DNA from: Candidatus Krumholzibacteriota bacterium | GTDB lineage: Bacteria; Krumholzibacteriota; Krumholzibacteriia; LZORAL124-64-63 | Length of the DNA stretch: 64,000 nt | Direction of reading: 5' to 3' | Assembly (NCBI GenBank): GCA_022711765.1 | Contig: JAKLEB010000002.1 | Location: forward strand, 1,184,620 to 1,248,619 | Shown: in pieces, positions 16,221 through 24,411 of the stretch | Layout: every line of letters starts with the position of its first letter | Position numbering within the stretch: the first letter of the stretch is position 1 | Position numbers and translations under genes: made by a program | Notes under the pieces: model-generated | Told to the model about the DNA's origin: nothing | What the model saw: only the letters and a program-made list of their open reading frames with translations | The model's database searches: none

Positions 16221-19013
16221 ATGAAGGAACAATTCGAGAACAAGCAGCTGCGAGCCGTGTCCGAGAGCGTCCTCTTCGGCGGCGACCCGGCCGGGCCCCG
16301 CGAGGAGCCTCTCCTCGCGAGTCCCGCCGACACCGTGGCGGGGCTGCCCATGCCGCGGCGCTACACCACCGCCGGTCACGATCCCTTCGACCGGGTCAAG
16401 TGGGAGCTCCGCTCCGCGTCCATCGTGAGCAACCGCGGCGAGGTCATCTTCCAGCAAGACGACGTGGAGATCCCCGCCGGCTGGAGTCAGATGGCCACGA
16501 ACGTGGTCGTCAGCAAGTATTTTCGGGGCGGACTCGGCACTCCCGATCGCGAGCGCTCGGTCCGCCAGCTCATCGGCCGCGTGACCGACACCATCACCGG
16601 CTGGGGCCTCGCGGACGGTTATTTCGCGTCGGTCGAGGACTGCGACGCGTTCCGCGACGAACTCAAGCACCTCCTGCTCCACCAGTATGCCGCGTTCAAC
16701 AGTCCGGTGTGGTTCAACGTCGGCGTCGAGAAACGGCCCCAGTGCTCGGCCTGCTTCATCAACGCGGTCGACGACAGCATGGCCAGCATCCTGGACCTGG
16801 CCAAGACCGAGGGCCTGCTCTTCAAGTACGGCAGCGGGACGGGCACGAACCTGTCGACCCTGCGCTCGAGTCGCGAGCAGCTCTCGGCCGGCGGCCAGGC
16901 CTCGGGCCCCGTGAGCTTCATGCGGGGTTTCGACGCATTCGCCGGCGTGATCAAGTCCGGCGGCAAGACCCGTCGCGCGGCCAAGATGGTGATCCTCAAC
17001 GCCGACCATCCCGACATCGAGGATTTCATCAACTGCAAGGTCAACGAGGAGCGGAAGGCCTGGGCCCTGATCGATCACGGTTACGACGGCTCGTTCAACG
17101 GCGAGGCCTACAGCTCGGTCTTCTTCCAGAACAGCAACAATTCGGTACGGGTGACCAACGAGTTCATGCGCGCCGTCGTCGACGACCGCGGCTGGACCAC
17201 GCACGCCGTCACCGACGGCCGCCCGATGGGCACCTACCGCGCTCGCGACCTCATGCGCAAGATTGCCGAGGGGACCCACGTCTGCGGCGATCCCGGCATG
17301 CAGTTCGACACGACCATCAACGACTGGCACACGTGCAAGAACACCGACCGGATCCATGCGTCGAATCCCTGCAGCGAGTACATGTTCCTCGACAACTCGG
17401 CGTGCAATCTCGCCTCGCTCAACCTCATGAAGTTCCGGCGCGCCGACGGCGAATTCGACATCGCCGGCTTCCGCCACGCCGTCCGCATCATGCTCTGCGC
17501 GATGGAGATCATCGTCGACAACAGCAGCTACCCCCGCGAGGAGATCACGCAGAACAGCAAGCGCTTCCGGCCGCTCGGTCTGGGCTACGCGAACCTGGGC
17601 GCGCTGCTGATGCACCGCGGCCTCCCGTACGACAGCGACGAGGGGCGCGACTATGCCGCGGTGATCACCGCCCTCATGTGCGGCGAGGCCTACCTGACCT
17701 CCGCGGAGATCGCCAAGGAGCTCGGCCCGTTCGCCGGCTACGAGGAGAATCGCGAGCCGATGCTCGCGGTCGTCCGCAAGCACCGCGCCGCGCTCGGCGG
17801 CATCAACCGCAACCGGACGCCGCTGGAACTGATCGAAGCGGCCGACGAGGTCTGGCGCCGCGCGTTCGTCGTCGGCCACGACTACGGCTACCGCAACGCG
17901 CAGGTCACCGTCCTCGCGCCGACGGGGACCATCGGCTTCATGATGGATTGCGACACCATGGGCGTCGAACCCGACATCGCGCTCGTCAAGTACAAGAAGC
18001 TGGTGGACGGCGGCGTCATGAAGATCGTCAACAACACCGTGCCGGAGGCCCTGGAGCGACTCGGCTACGAGAACGGCCAGATCCGCGACATCCTCGAGTA
18101 CATCGACGGACGCGAGACGATCGAGGGCGCCCCGCACCTCGCCGACGACCATCTGCCGGTCTTCGACTGCGCGTTCCGGCCGGCCAACGGCCGCCGCTCG
18201 ATCCACTACATGGGGCACATCCGCATGATGGCGGCCGTGCAGCCGTTCCTCTCGGGCGCGATCTCCAAGACGGTCAACATGCCGAACGACGTGACCGTCG
18301 AGGAGATCATGCAGACCTACCTGGAGGGCTGGAAGCTCGGCCTCAAGGCGATCGCGATCTATCGCGACGGCTCCAAGCGATTGCAGCCGCTGAACACGAC
18401 CAAGGATGCCGCGCCGGCCCCGGCGCCGTTGCTGTCGCCGCCGGAACCGCACCGGGTGCGCTTGCCGGACGAACGCCAGGCGATCACCCACAAGTTCTCC
18501 ATCGCAGGCCACGAGGGATACATCACGGTCGGCCTGTATCCCAACGGCAAGCCCGGCGAGATGTTCATCAGCATGGCCAAGGAGGGCTCGGTCGTTTCCG
18601 GGCTGATGGACAGTTTCGCCACCGCGGTGTCCATCATGCTGCAGTACGGCGTGCCGCTGCACGTGCTCGTGAACAAGTTCAGCCACATGCGATTCGAACC
18701 CAGCGGCATGACGAGCAACCCTGAGATTCCGCTGGCGAAGTCCGTCATGGATTATATCTTCCGCTGGTTGGATCGGAAGTTCGGCGACCACGCCGCCGCG
18801 GCCGAAGCGGAGGCGGCCGCTGCACCCGACGCCGCTGCGGCGCCGGCTCGCAGGGCCATGGTCGCGGCGTCCGGCAGCCTCGTCGCCCAGGAGCACCGGA
18901 TCTTCGAGACCCAGGCCGACAGCCCGCCGTGTCCCGAGTGCGGGTCGGTGACGGTGCGCAACGGTTCGTGCTACAAGTGCAACAACTGCGGCGCCACCAC
19001 CGGCTGTAGCTGA
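16221..19013 (+). CDS. nrdJ: Class II (adenosylcobalamin-dependent) ribonucleotide reductase
   Basis: 930 residues, a usual length for the B12-dependent NrdJ family. ATG 16221 has GAAGGAG about 10 bases upstream. It reduces ribonucleotides to deoxyribonucleotides in the cytoplasm. Visible landmarks are FNSPVWFNVGV followed by the QCSACFINAV cysteine segment, KYGSGTGTNLS, the active-site loop NPCSEYMFLDNSACNLASLN, and LAPTGTIGFMMDCDTMGVEPD. The C-terminal part has the TSCPD-like domain (residues ~755-860), an Ala/Glu low-complexity linker, and a final zinc-ribbon-like CPECG...CYKCNNCG with a terminal Cys that reloads electrons. No class I or III subunit is seen nearby. It needs imported or made B12; no cobalamin genes are in the window. 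Confidence 0.97.
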   Translation: MKEQFENKQLRAVSESVLFGGDPAGPREEPLLASPADTVAGLPMPRRYTTAGHDPFDRVKWELRSASIVSNRGEVIFQQDDVEIPAGWSQMATNVVVSKYFRGGLGTPDRERSVRQLIGRVTDTITGWGLADGYFASVEDCDAFRDELKHLLLHQYAAFNSPVWFNVGVEKRPQCSACFINAVDDSMASILDLAKTEGLLFKYGSGTGTNLSTLRSSREQLSAGGQASGPVSFMRGFDAFAGVIKSGGKTRRAAKMVILNADHPDIEDFINCKVNEERKAWALIDHGYDGSFNGEAYSSVFFQNSNNSVRVTNEFMRAVVDDRGWTTHAVTDGRPMGTYRARDLMRKIAEGTHVCGDPGMQFDTTINDWHTCKNTDRIHASNPCSEYMFLDNSACNLASLNLMKFRRADGEFDIAGFRHAVRIMLCAMEIIVDNSSYPREEITQNSKRFRPLGLGYANLGALLMHRGLPYDSDEGRDYAAVITALMCGEAYLTSAEIAKELGPFAGYEENREPMLAVVRKHRAALGGINRNRTPLELIEAADEVWRRAFVVGHDYGYRNAQVTVLAPTGTIGFMMDCDTMGVEPDIALVKYKKLVDGGVMKIVNNTVPEALERLGYENGQIRDILEYIDGRETIEGAPHLADDHLPVFDCAFRPANGRRSIHYMGHIRMMAAVQPFLSGAISKTVNMPNDVTVEEIMQTYLEGWKLGLKAIAIYRDGSKRLQPLNTTKDAAPAPAPLLSPPEPHRVRLPDERQAITHKFSIAGHEGYITVGLYPNGKPGEMFISMAKEGSVVSGLMDSFATAVSIMLQYGVPLHVLVNKFSHMRFEPSGMTSNPEIPLAKSVMDYIFRWLDRKFGDHAAAAEAEAAAAPDAAAAPARRAMVAASGSLVAQEHRIFETQADSPPCPECGSVTVRNGSCYKCNNCGATTGCS

Positions 19014-19046
19014 CGGGGTCGCGAACGGACTCGCAGGACACCCCGG

Positions 19047-19080
19047 CCGGGCCGACCAGGAAGGTCGGCCCGGTTTTTTT
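19047..19080 (+). terminator. Rho-independent terminator after nrdJ
   Basis: A perfect 11-bp stem (19047-19057 with 19063-19073), a 5-base loop and seven T (19074-19080), 33 bases after the nrdJ stop. Confidence 0.92.
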
Positions 19081-19163
19081 GCGCAAGCCGCGCTGGAATC
19101 GGCGCGCCGGATGTGCCAGGATGACGCCGCCAAACCGGTCGATCACCACAGGAGCGCGAAGAC

Positions 19164-19688
19164 ATGGCTGGTCTGCGGACACTCGGCTGGCTCGCCCTGG
19201 CGGCGACCCTGGCGATCCTGGCATCGGCCCGCTCGGCCGCGGCGGAGTCGGACTGGAATCGCGTCGACGACCCGATGCAGGGCGCCGTCGGCGTGCACGC
19301 CGGGAAGATCGGCGGCTCGGGGCTCGCGTTCAAGGGGCCCCTGCAGTGGTTCCTGCAGCTGCAGGTCGCCGGCGGCATCTGGAACACGTCGTCCGACAAG
19401 CGGCACAATCTCGGCGTCGAACTCCAGTACCTCCTTCGCCAGGATCCCCGCCTGCGCCTCTACCTCGTGACGGGCGTGGGAAGGACCTACCACAAGGAAC
19501 GCCACCAGCGCGACGGCGGCGTCGAGACCTGGAGCACGAGCACCTCCTGGAACACCGGCTTCGGCGTGGGCGTCGAGTACCTCCTGCACGAGCGCTGGGC
19601 CTGCCAGGTGGACGCTGACTTCACCTACCAGGGCGACGACGAGACCATCACCCTCTGGCCGCAGGCCGGCATCCTCTTCTACTGGTAG
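19164..19688 (+). CDS. Small outer-membrane beta-barrel-like protein
   Basis: 174 residues. ATG 19164 has AGGAGCG 10 bases upstream. Residues 1-27 are a signal peptide ending ARSAAA-E. The rest alternates short amphipathic strands (LQWFLQLQVAGGIWN, HNLGVELQYLL, RLYLVTGVGRTYH, NTGFGVGVEYLLH, QVDADFTYQG) and ends in an aromatic residue (LFYW), as outer-membrane barrels do. The size fits an eight-strand OmpW/OmpX-like barrel. It lies 2 bases before a transporter gene and may be cotranscribed. The function is unknown. Confidence 0.65.
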   Translation: MAGLRTLGWLALAATLAILASARSAAAESDWNRVDDPMQGAVGVHAGKIGGSGLAFKGPLQWFLQLQVAGGIWNTSSDKRHNLGVELQYLLRQDPRLRLYLVTGVGRTYHKERHQRDGGVETWSTSTSWNTGFGVGVEYLLHERWACQVDADFTYQGDDETITLWPQAGILFYW

Positions 19689-19690
19689 CC

Positions 19691-21013
19691 ATGGCCGACC
19701 CGCGCGCGGTCCGCGCCTGGTGCCTCTACGACTGGGCCAACAGCGCGTTCGCCTGCACGGTGATGGCGGCTCTCTTCCCGCCGTTCTTCCGTGCGATCGC
19801 CGAGGCCGATGGGCTCGCGCCCGCCGCCGTGACGGCTCGCTGGGGCCTGGTGACGGGACTGGCGCTCCTGGTGGTCGCCCTCGGCGGGCCGGTCCTCGGC
19901 GCTCTCGGCGACGCGCTCGGCGCCCGGAAGCGACTGTTGGCGGCGTTCATGGCCTCCGGCGTCCTCGCCACGGCGGGCTTCGCACTTCTGCCGCCCACCA
20001 ACTGGCGGCTTGCGGGCGGCGCCTTCGCCCTCGCGAACCTGGGTTTCGCCGGTTCGCTCGTGTTCTACGAATCGCTGCTCCTGCACGTCGCGCCCCGGGG
20101 CCAGCTCGACACGATCAGCGCTCGCGGCTACGCCTGGGGCTACCTCGGCGGCGGCCTCCTCTTGATCGTCAACATGCTCTGGGTGACGATGCCCGGCGCG
20201 TTCGGCTTCGCCGGCGCGGGTGCCGCCGTCAAGGCGAGCTTCCTCAGCGTGGCCGGCTGGTGGGCCATCTTCTCGGTGCCGCTGTTCCGGTACGTCGCCG
20301 AGCCGGCGCCGGTTCGCCGCGGGCCGGCCAGTCGCGTGTGGCGCGACGGTTTCGGGCAGCTCGGCCGCACCTGGCGCGACCTGCGGGGCTACCGGCCGCT
20401 CCTGCTGCTTTTGCTCGCCTACTGGCTCTACAACGACGGCATCGGCACGATCATCAAGATGGCGACCGCCTACGGCGGCGAGATCGGGATCGGGACGGCG
20501 TCCATGATCCAGGCCCTCGTCGTGACGCAGCTCATCGGCGTGCCGAGCACGCTCCTGTGCGGCCGCCTCGCCGCGCGGGCCGGCGCGCGGCCGGTTCTCG
20601 CCGGCGGCCTGGCGGTCTACGCCGTGGTCTGCGTCCTGGGGTTCTTCATGAGCGCGGCCTGGCATTTCTTCCTGCTCGCCGCGCTCGTGGGGACGGTTCA
20701 GGGCGCCTGCCAGGCCCTCAGCCGCTCGCTGTTCGGCACGATGGTCCCCCGGCACAAGAGCGCCGAATTCTTCGGCTTCTACTCCACCAGCGGCAAGCTC
20801 GCGGGGATCTTCGGCCCGCTGGCGTTCGCGGCCGTCAGCCACCTGACGGGCCAGAGCCGCCTGAGCATCCTCCTCTTGATCGGGCTGTTCGCGTCCGGGG
20901 CGTGGCTCCTCTTGCGGGTCGACCTGGAGGCCGGGCGCCGGCAGGCGCGGATCGTGGAGGAACGCGACGGTCAAGTCGAGCGTCCGGCTGCCGATCATCC
21001 AGGCGTCGAGTGA
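19691..21013 (+). CDS. UMF1/Atg22-type MFS transporter
   Basis: 440 residues with about twelve membrane helices. The start region (AWCLYDWANSAFACTVMAALFPPFF) is characteristic of the UMF1 (Atg22-like) branch of the major facilitator superfamily; YDWANSAF is its hallmark. Further matches are GDALGARKRLL, the RGYAWGYLGGGLLL loop and SRSLFGTMVPRHKSAEFFGFY in the second half. ATG 19691 is 2 bases after the barrel gene. The family is related to vacuolar amino-acid exporters, but the bacterial substrates are not established. Confidence 0.92.
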   Translation: MADPRAVRAWCLYDWANSAFACTVMAALFPPFFRAIAEADGLAPAAVTARWGLVTGLALLVVALGGPVLGALGDALGARKRLLAAFMASGVLATAGFALLPPTNWRLAGGAFALANLGFAGSLVFYESLLLHVAPRGQLDTISARGYAWGYLGGGLLLIVNMLWVTMPGAFGFAGAGAAVKASFLSVAGWWAIFSVPLFRYVAEPAPVRRGPASRVWRDGFGQLGRTWRDLRGYRPLLLLLLAYWLYNDGIGTIIKMATAYGGEIGIGTASMIQALVVTQLIGVPSTLLCGRLAARAGARPVLAGGLAVYAVVCVLGFFMSAAWHFFLLAALVGTVQGACQALSRSLFGTMVPRHKSAEFFGFYSTSGKLAGIFGPLAFAAVSHLTGQSRLSILLLIGLFASGAWLLLRVDLEAGRRQARIVEERDGQVERPAADHPGVE

Positions 21014-21038
21014 GGTCTGATGTCCCAAGGAGACCGCG

Positions 21039-21386
21039 ATGAAGGCCGAACGTCCCCGGATCGCCAAGGACCCCCTCTACCAGTTGCTGCGGACCGACGA
21101 CATTCAGGGTTTCAACAAGCGGCGGGCCCAGGGTGGTGCGTGCGATCTGCGCGGGGTGGACTTCCGCAGTCTCGACCTGCGCGGACTCGACGCCGACGGC
21201 CTCGACTTCACCGGCAGCTACTTCCGCGACGCGGACCTGCGCGGCGTCGATCTGCGCCAGGCGGTCGTCGAGGGCTGCAGCTTCTACGGAGCCAAGATCA
21301 GCGGGACCTACTTCCCCGCGGAGCTGGCGGCCGAGGAGATCCGGCTCTCGGTCGAGCTCGGCACGCGGGTCCGCTACCGCCGCTGA
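21039..21386 (+). CDS. Short pentapeptide-repeat protein
   Basis: 115 residues. ATG 21039 has AAGGAGA 7 bases upstream. Residues ~35-90 form consecutive A(D/N)LXX-like pentapeptides (CDLRG VDFRS LDLRG LDADG LDFTG SYFRD ADLRG VDLRQ), which would fold as a right-handed beta-helix of about two and a half turns. It has a basic N-terminus and a C-terminal capping helix. Such short proteins are sometimes DNA mimics, but nothing here shows a gyrase link. It is 25 bases after the transporter gene. Confidence 0.85.
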   Translation: MKAERPRIAKDPLYQLLRTDDIQGFNKRRAQGGACDLRGVDFRSLDLRGLDADGLDFTGSYFRDADLRGVDLRQAVVEGCSFYGAKISGTYFPAELAAEEIRLSVELGTRVRYRR

Positions 21387-21490
21387 CCGCGGCCTGACCA
21401 GGTATGATCCGCAGCTCGCGCGCGATCGGCCCGGGGCGGGGCGCGTCCGGCATCCCTGGCCCGCCGCAACGAACTGCAAGGAGGACCGCC

Positions 21491-21832
21491 GTGGCGCCTC
21501 ACGCCTGGATCGACGAGTTTCCCGGCGCGGTCACTGTCTGCGACCCCGCCGGCGTGATCCTCGAGATGAACGCCCGCGCGATCGAGACGTTCGCCGGCGA
21601 CGGCGGCGCCGACCTGATCGGCCGCAACGTGCTCGACTGCCATCGGGAGCCCGCGCGTTCGCGGCTCGCGGCGATGATGGCGGCGGGCACCCGCAACGTC
21701 TACACCATCGAGAAGAACGGCGTGCGCAAGCTGATCTACCAGTCGCCCTGGTTCGTGGAGGGGCGCTACCGCGGCTTCGTCGAGCTCTCCCTCGTGATGC
21801 CCGAGACCGTGCCGCACTTCGTCCGTGGCTGA
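21491..21832 (+). CDS. Single PAS-domain protein
   Basis: 113 residues, all one PAS domain: FPGAVTVCDPAGVILEMNARAIETF opens it and the beta-strands end with GFVELSLVM. The start is GTG 21491 because AAGGAGG lies 6 bases upstream; a longer in-frame ATG start at 21404 gives Arg/Pro-rich text unlike a domain. No kinase, GGDEF or HTH is attached, so it probably works as a stand-alone sensor or partner-binding module. A ligand cannot be predicted. A bidirectional hairpin follows. Confidence 0.82.
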   Translation: MAPHAWIDEFPGAVTVCDPAGVILEMNARAIETFAGDGGADLIGRNVLDCHREPARSRLAAMMAAGTRNVYTIEKNGVRKLIYQSPWFVEGRYRGFVELSLVMPETVPHFVRG

Positions 21833-21876
21833 CCGCGCCGGCGTCGATCGCGCGCCGGCGAACGGCCGGGAAAACA

Positions 21877-21905
21877 GAGGAGCCGGGGCGTGTCCCCGGC
21901 TCCTC
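21877..21905. terminator. Bidirectional hairpin terminator
   Basis: A perfect 12-bp stem (21877-21888 with 21894-21905) and 5-base loop between two convergent genes. On the minus strand it is followed by CTGTTTT, so termination is most likely for the minus-strand gene. Confidence 0.7.
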
Positions 21906-21948
21906 GCGGCGGTCGCCCGGCGGCCGGCCGCCGGGATCGCGGCGCCGA

Positions 21949-22623
21949 CTAGCGGAACAACGCCTTGACGTCGCTCAGGGTCGCGGCCTGGGTGGCCACG
22001 GAGCCCATCTCGCCGCAGTAGAAGTTGTCGAAGGTCACCCACACGCTCGCCGTCGAGTCGGTCGAGATCGTCAGGGAGGCGATGGGCACGCCGCTCGTGA
22101 ACCCGGCGAAGACCGTCGGGTAGGGCAGCGAGACGACCGTGCCGTCGGACAGGGTGACGATCGTGTTGGCCGGCACCGGGACGCCGTCGAAGTCGGTGCC
22201 GTAGAAGTCGCCCGCGAGCGCCGTGATCGGGGCGCCGGTGAAGGTGATGACGATGGGATCGAGGGCGGAGTTCGTGGAGATGGCGCCCGGGATGCCGAAG
22301 ATGCCGTTCGTGGCCGTGGCCGTGTAGCCGTAGCCGTTCACGGGCCCGAAATCGTAGGACGGGGCATTGGGCACGCCCCAGTTCGCCCAGGAGAAGTCGT
22401 CGAAGTAGTAGATCGGGCTGATGTCATCGAGGAAGTCCGCGAGGTTGGTGTAGACCGTCGCGAACCGGCCGATCTCGATGATCGGGTCGTCGCCCTGCAG
22501 CCCGACGCTCCAGTCGACTGGTTGCTGGTAGGCGTTCGGGTTGTCGGGCATGGTCGCGCGATCGGCGGCCGAGACTCCGCCGGCGAGCGCGAGGAGCAGG
22601 ATGGCGATGACAACGGAGCGCAT
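21949..22623 (-). CDS. Secreted protein of unknown function
   Basis: 224 residues. ATG 22623 has GAAGGGGGA upstream and begins a clean signal peptide (MRSVVIAILLLALAGGVSA-AD). The mature part is rich in Gly, Thr, Ser, Asn and aromatic residues and predicted strands (YYFDDFSWANWG, IVITFTGAPITALAGDFYG, SLTISTDSTASVWVTFDNFYCG), like extracellular beta-sandwich domains of the kind that carry PEP-CTERM signals elsewhere, though no such C-terminal anchor is present. It is acidic and likely exported. I do not recognise a named family. Confidence 0.7.
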   Translation of the reverse strand: MRSVVIAILLLALAGGVSAADRATMPDNPNAYQQPVDWSVGLQGDDPIIEIGRFATVYTNLADFLDDISPIYYFDDFSWANWGVPNAPSYDFGPVNGYGYTATATNGIFGIPGAISTNSALDPIVITFTGAPITALAGDFYGTDFDGVPVPANTIVTLSDGTVVSLPYPTVFAGFTSGVPIASLTISTDSTASVWVTFDNFYCGEMGSVATQAATLSDVKALFR

Positions 22624-22917
22624 GGGATCCCCCTTCGCTAGAGTAGCTCCGGAACGCGAGCCTTCCGGACTGGACGAGCTGCATTGCCGGACCATCGGCA
22701 CGATCTGATCCGTTGCCCGCGAGATCTTCGGTGTCGATGTTGTACGTTCCTTTGCGGAGCCGTACAACCGCGAGCATACAAGATCAAATTCCCTCAAGTC
22801 AACCGGCCAGGACGAACGTCCGCGATCGATACGTATAACCTTTTGTCGCAATTTCGATTACGTGCCGAATCCGCGCACGGTCGCCGCCTGAGCCAACCTG
22901 CGGCGCCCGGCGCCCGC
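22624..22917. other. Intergenic region with an inverted repeat
   Basis: About 290 bases with no gene seen, more AT-rich than its surroundings. It contains the inverted repeat GTTGTACG (22739-22746) with CGTACAAC (22761-22768), 14 bases apart, upstream of the secreted protein gene. This could be an operator or a weak hairpin; no family of site is recognised. Confidence 0.3.
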
Positions 22918-23382
22918 CTACCAGGTCGTGAACGGCCTCGCCGCGAGGTTGCTGTTGAAATAACGAGGGTCCCCCGTCACCTCCTCGCCGACCCAGGTGG
23001 GTTTCGTCACCCGCTGGTCCTCGGTGGCGAGCTCGCACTCGGCCACGGTCAGGCCCTCGTTCGCGCCGTGGAACTCGTCGACCTCCCAGACGAGGCCGTC
23101 GGGCGCGGCGACGCGGTAGCGGGTCTTCTCGATCAGGCGTCGCCCGCACAGGTCCAGCAGCCGCAGGCCATCCTCGAGCGGGATCTCGTATTCGAACTCG
23201 ATCCGCGTCGCGCCGGCGGCGACACCCTTGACCGTCAGGAACGCCCGGCGGCCCATCGCCCGCACGCGCACCACGCGCTCGGGGTCGGAGCTGAGGTAGC
23301 CTTGCCTGATGAGCGTGCCCTCGCCGAGATCCCGGTAGCGGCCGTCTCGCACCAGGTACTTGCGCTCGATCTCCGTGCCCAT
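22918..23382 (-). CDS. CYTH domain protein (triphosphatase family)
   Basis: 154 residues, a complete CYTH domain. It opens with the signature EIERKYLV (residues 4-11), has RQGYLSSDPERVVRVR and FLTVKG strands and ends with acidic VAECEL and basic segments that line the tunnel. ATG 23382 follows AAGGAGG by 6 bases. CYTH enzymes hydrolyse inorganic triphosphate or thiamine triphosphate in the cytoplasm with divalent metal. The enzyme class is solid; the substrate is not resolved. It stands alone, with non-coding stretches on both sides. Confidence 0.92.
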   Translation of the reverse strand: MGTEIERKYLVRDGRYRDLGEGTLIRQGYLSSDPERVVRVRAMGRRAFLTVKGVAAGATRIEFEYEIPLEDGLRLLDLCGRRLIEKTRYRVAAPDGLVWEVDEFHGANEGLTVAECELATEDQRVTKPTWVGEEVTGDPRYFNSNLAARPFTTW

Positions 23383-23614
23383 GGGCTGCCTCCTTGGCCG
23401 GTCGGCGACGGCCGGCCTCGACGTCGGCTCGCGCCGAGAGAGAACGCCATCCTATCACAACCCGAGCGCGCGGTCTCCGATCCTGCGCCCGCGCCGTCGG
23501 CGGGGTCGATCGACGGCGGTTGTTGCGGGATGTTCCGACGTCGGTTATTCAATAACATCCGGATCGGGATCCGGTCGGAGCGCATAGACCTCGGTGACTT
23601 CGAAGGAGTGAACC

Positions 23615-24355
23615 ATGAGAAGAACCTTACCCTGCGTCGTCGTGCTGCTGCTGGCGACGCCCGTCTGGCTCGCGGCCGACGGCGGCGGCACGAGCGATCC
23701 CGTTGCGCGCAACGAGGCGCTCGCACTCAAGACCGCCGTGAAATCCGTCGTCGAGGCGCTGGGGACGCCGCCGGCCGGCTACGACAAGACCAGCGAGGAC
23801 TACCGCCTGCCGACCGAGATGGGGATGGACGGCGACAGCAAGCAGTTCTGGCTGGCGTCGACCGAGGCCGAGTTCGAGTACCTGAAGGGCAAGAGCGGCG
23901 AGCAGCTCGGCCAGGAGTACCAGCAGAAGATCATGGACGCGCAGGCTCGGGGCGACTATACCGAGATGCAGCGCCTCTCGACGGAGTTCCAGCAGACCAT
24001 GATGGCGGCGGCGAGCGCCGAGATGGCGAAGATCACCGTCAGGGTCTGGCTGAACCACGATCCGTACCAGACGATCGACCCCGAGGGCGTCATCTGGGAG
24101 ACCCCGGGCGCGATCGCGCTGCGCAAGGGCGGCGCCGATCCCCAGACCGAGGTCCTGCTCGTGTTCGATCCGAAGACCCTCGCGGATACGCAGAAAGTCT
24201 CGCGCATCAGCCTGCACGAGACGATCCGCGGCCCCGCCGGCCAGAAGACCGCGGTCCGGGCGATCGTCGTCGAGCTGGTCGGCCCCGAGGCGGCCGTGAC
24301 CGAGTGGGCGAACAACGTCGACAAGGGGAAGGTGCTCGCCCTGATCCACGAGTAG
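23615..24355 (+). CDS. Exported protein of unknown function
   Basis: 246 residues. ATG 23615 is preceded by GAAGGAG. The signal peptide is MRRTLPCVVVLLLATPVWLAAD. The mature part is acidic and mostly helical, with a long Gln/Glu/Met-rich segment (residues ~100-145: EYQQKIMDAQARGDYTEMQR, FQQTMMAAAS) followed by strands (KITVRVWLNHD, TEVLLVFDP). It has no cysteine after the signal and so is probably periplasmic. I do not recognise the family. The short AT-rich patch before it (near 23544-23585) may hold its promoter. Confidence 0.75.
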   Translation: MRRTLPCVVVLLLATPVWLAADGGGTSDPVARNEALALKTAVKSVVEALGTPPAGYDKTSEDYRLPTEMGMDGDSKQFWLASTEAEFEYLKGKSGEQLGQEYQQKIMDAQARGDYTEMQRLSTEFQQTMMAAASAEMAKITVRVWLNHDPYQTIDPEGVIWETPGAIALRKGGADPQTEVLLVFDPKTLADTQKVSRISLHETIRGPAGQKTAVRAIVVELVGPEAAVTEWANNVDKGKVLALIHE

Positions 24356-24399
24356 TCGAGCGCCGCGATTCCCGATAGCCTCGAGGCCGCCCGCGGGTC

Positions 24400-24405
24400 T
24401 ATGAT
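24400..24405 (+). promoter_or_regulatory. -10 element suggesting a leaderless mRNA
   Basis: TATGAT ends 6 bases before ATG 24412. With the usual 6-7 base distance to the start site, transcription would begin at or next to the start codon. No ribosome-binding sequence precedes this ATG. No convincing -35 is seen. Confidence 0.35.
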
Positions 24406-24411
24406 CCGCCC

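Noticed and set aside
16125..19133. Minus-strand frame of about 1000 codons opposite nrdJ
   Set aside because: Antisense shadow of a certain gene, with no recognisable domain.
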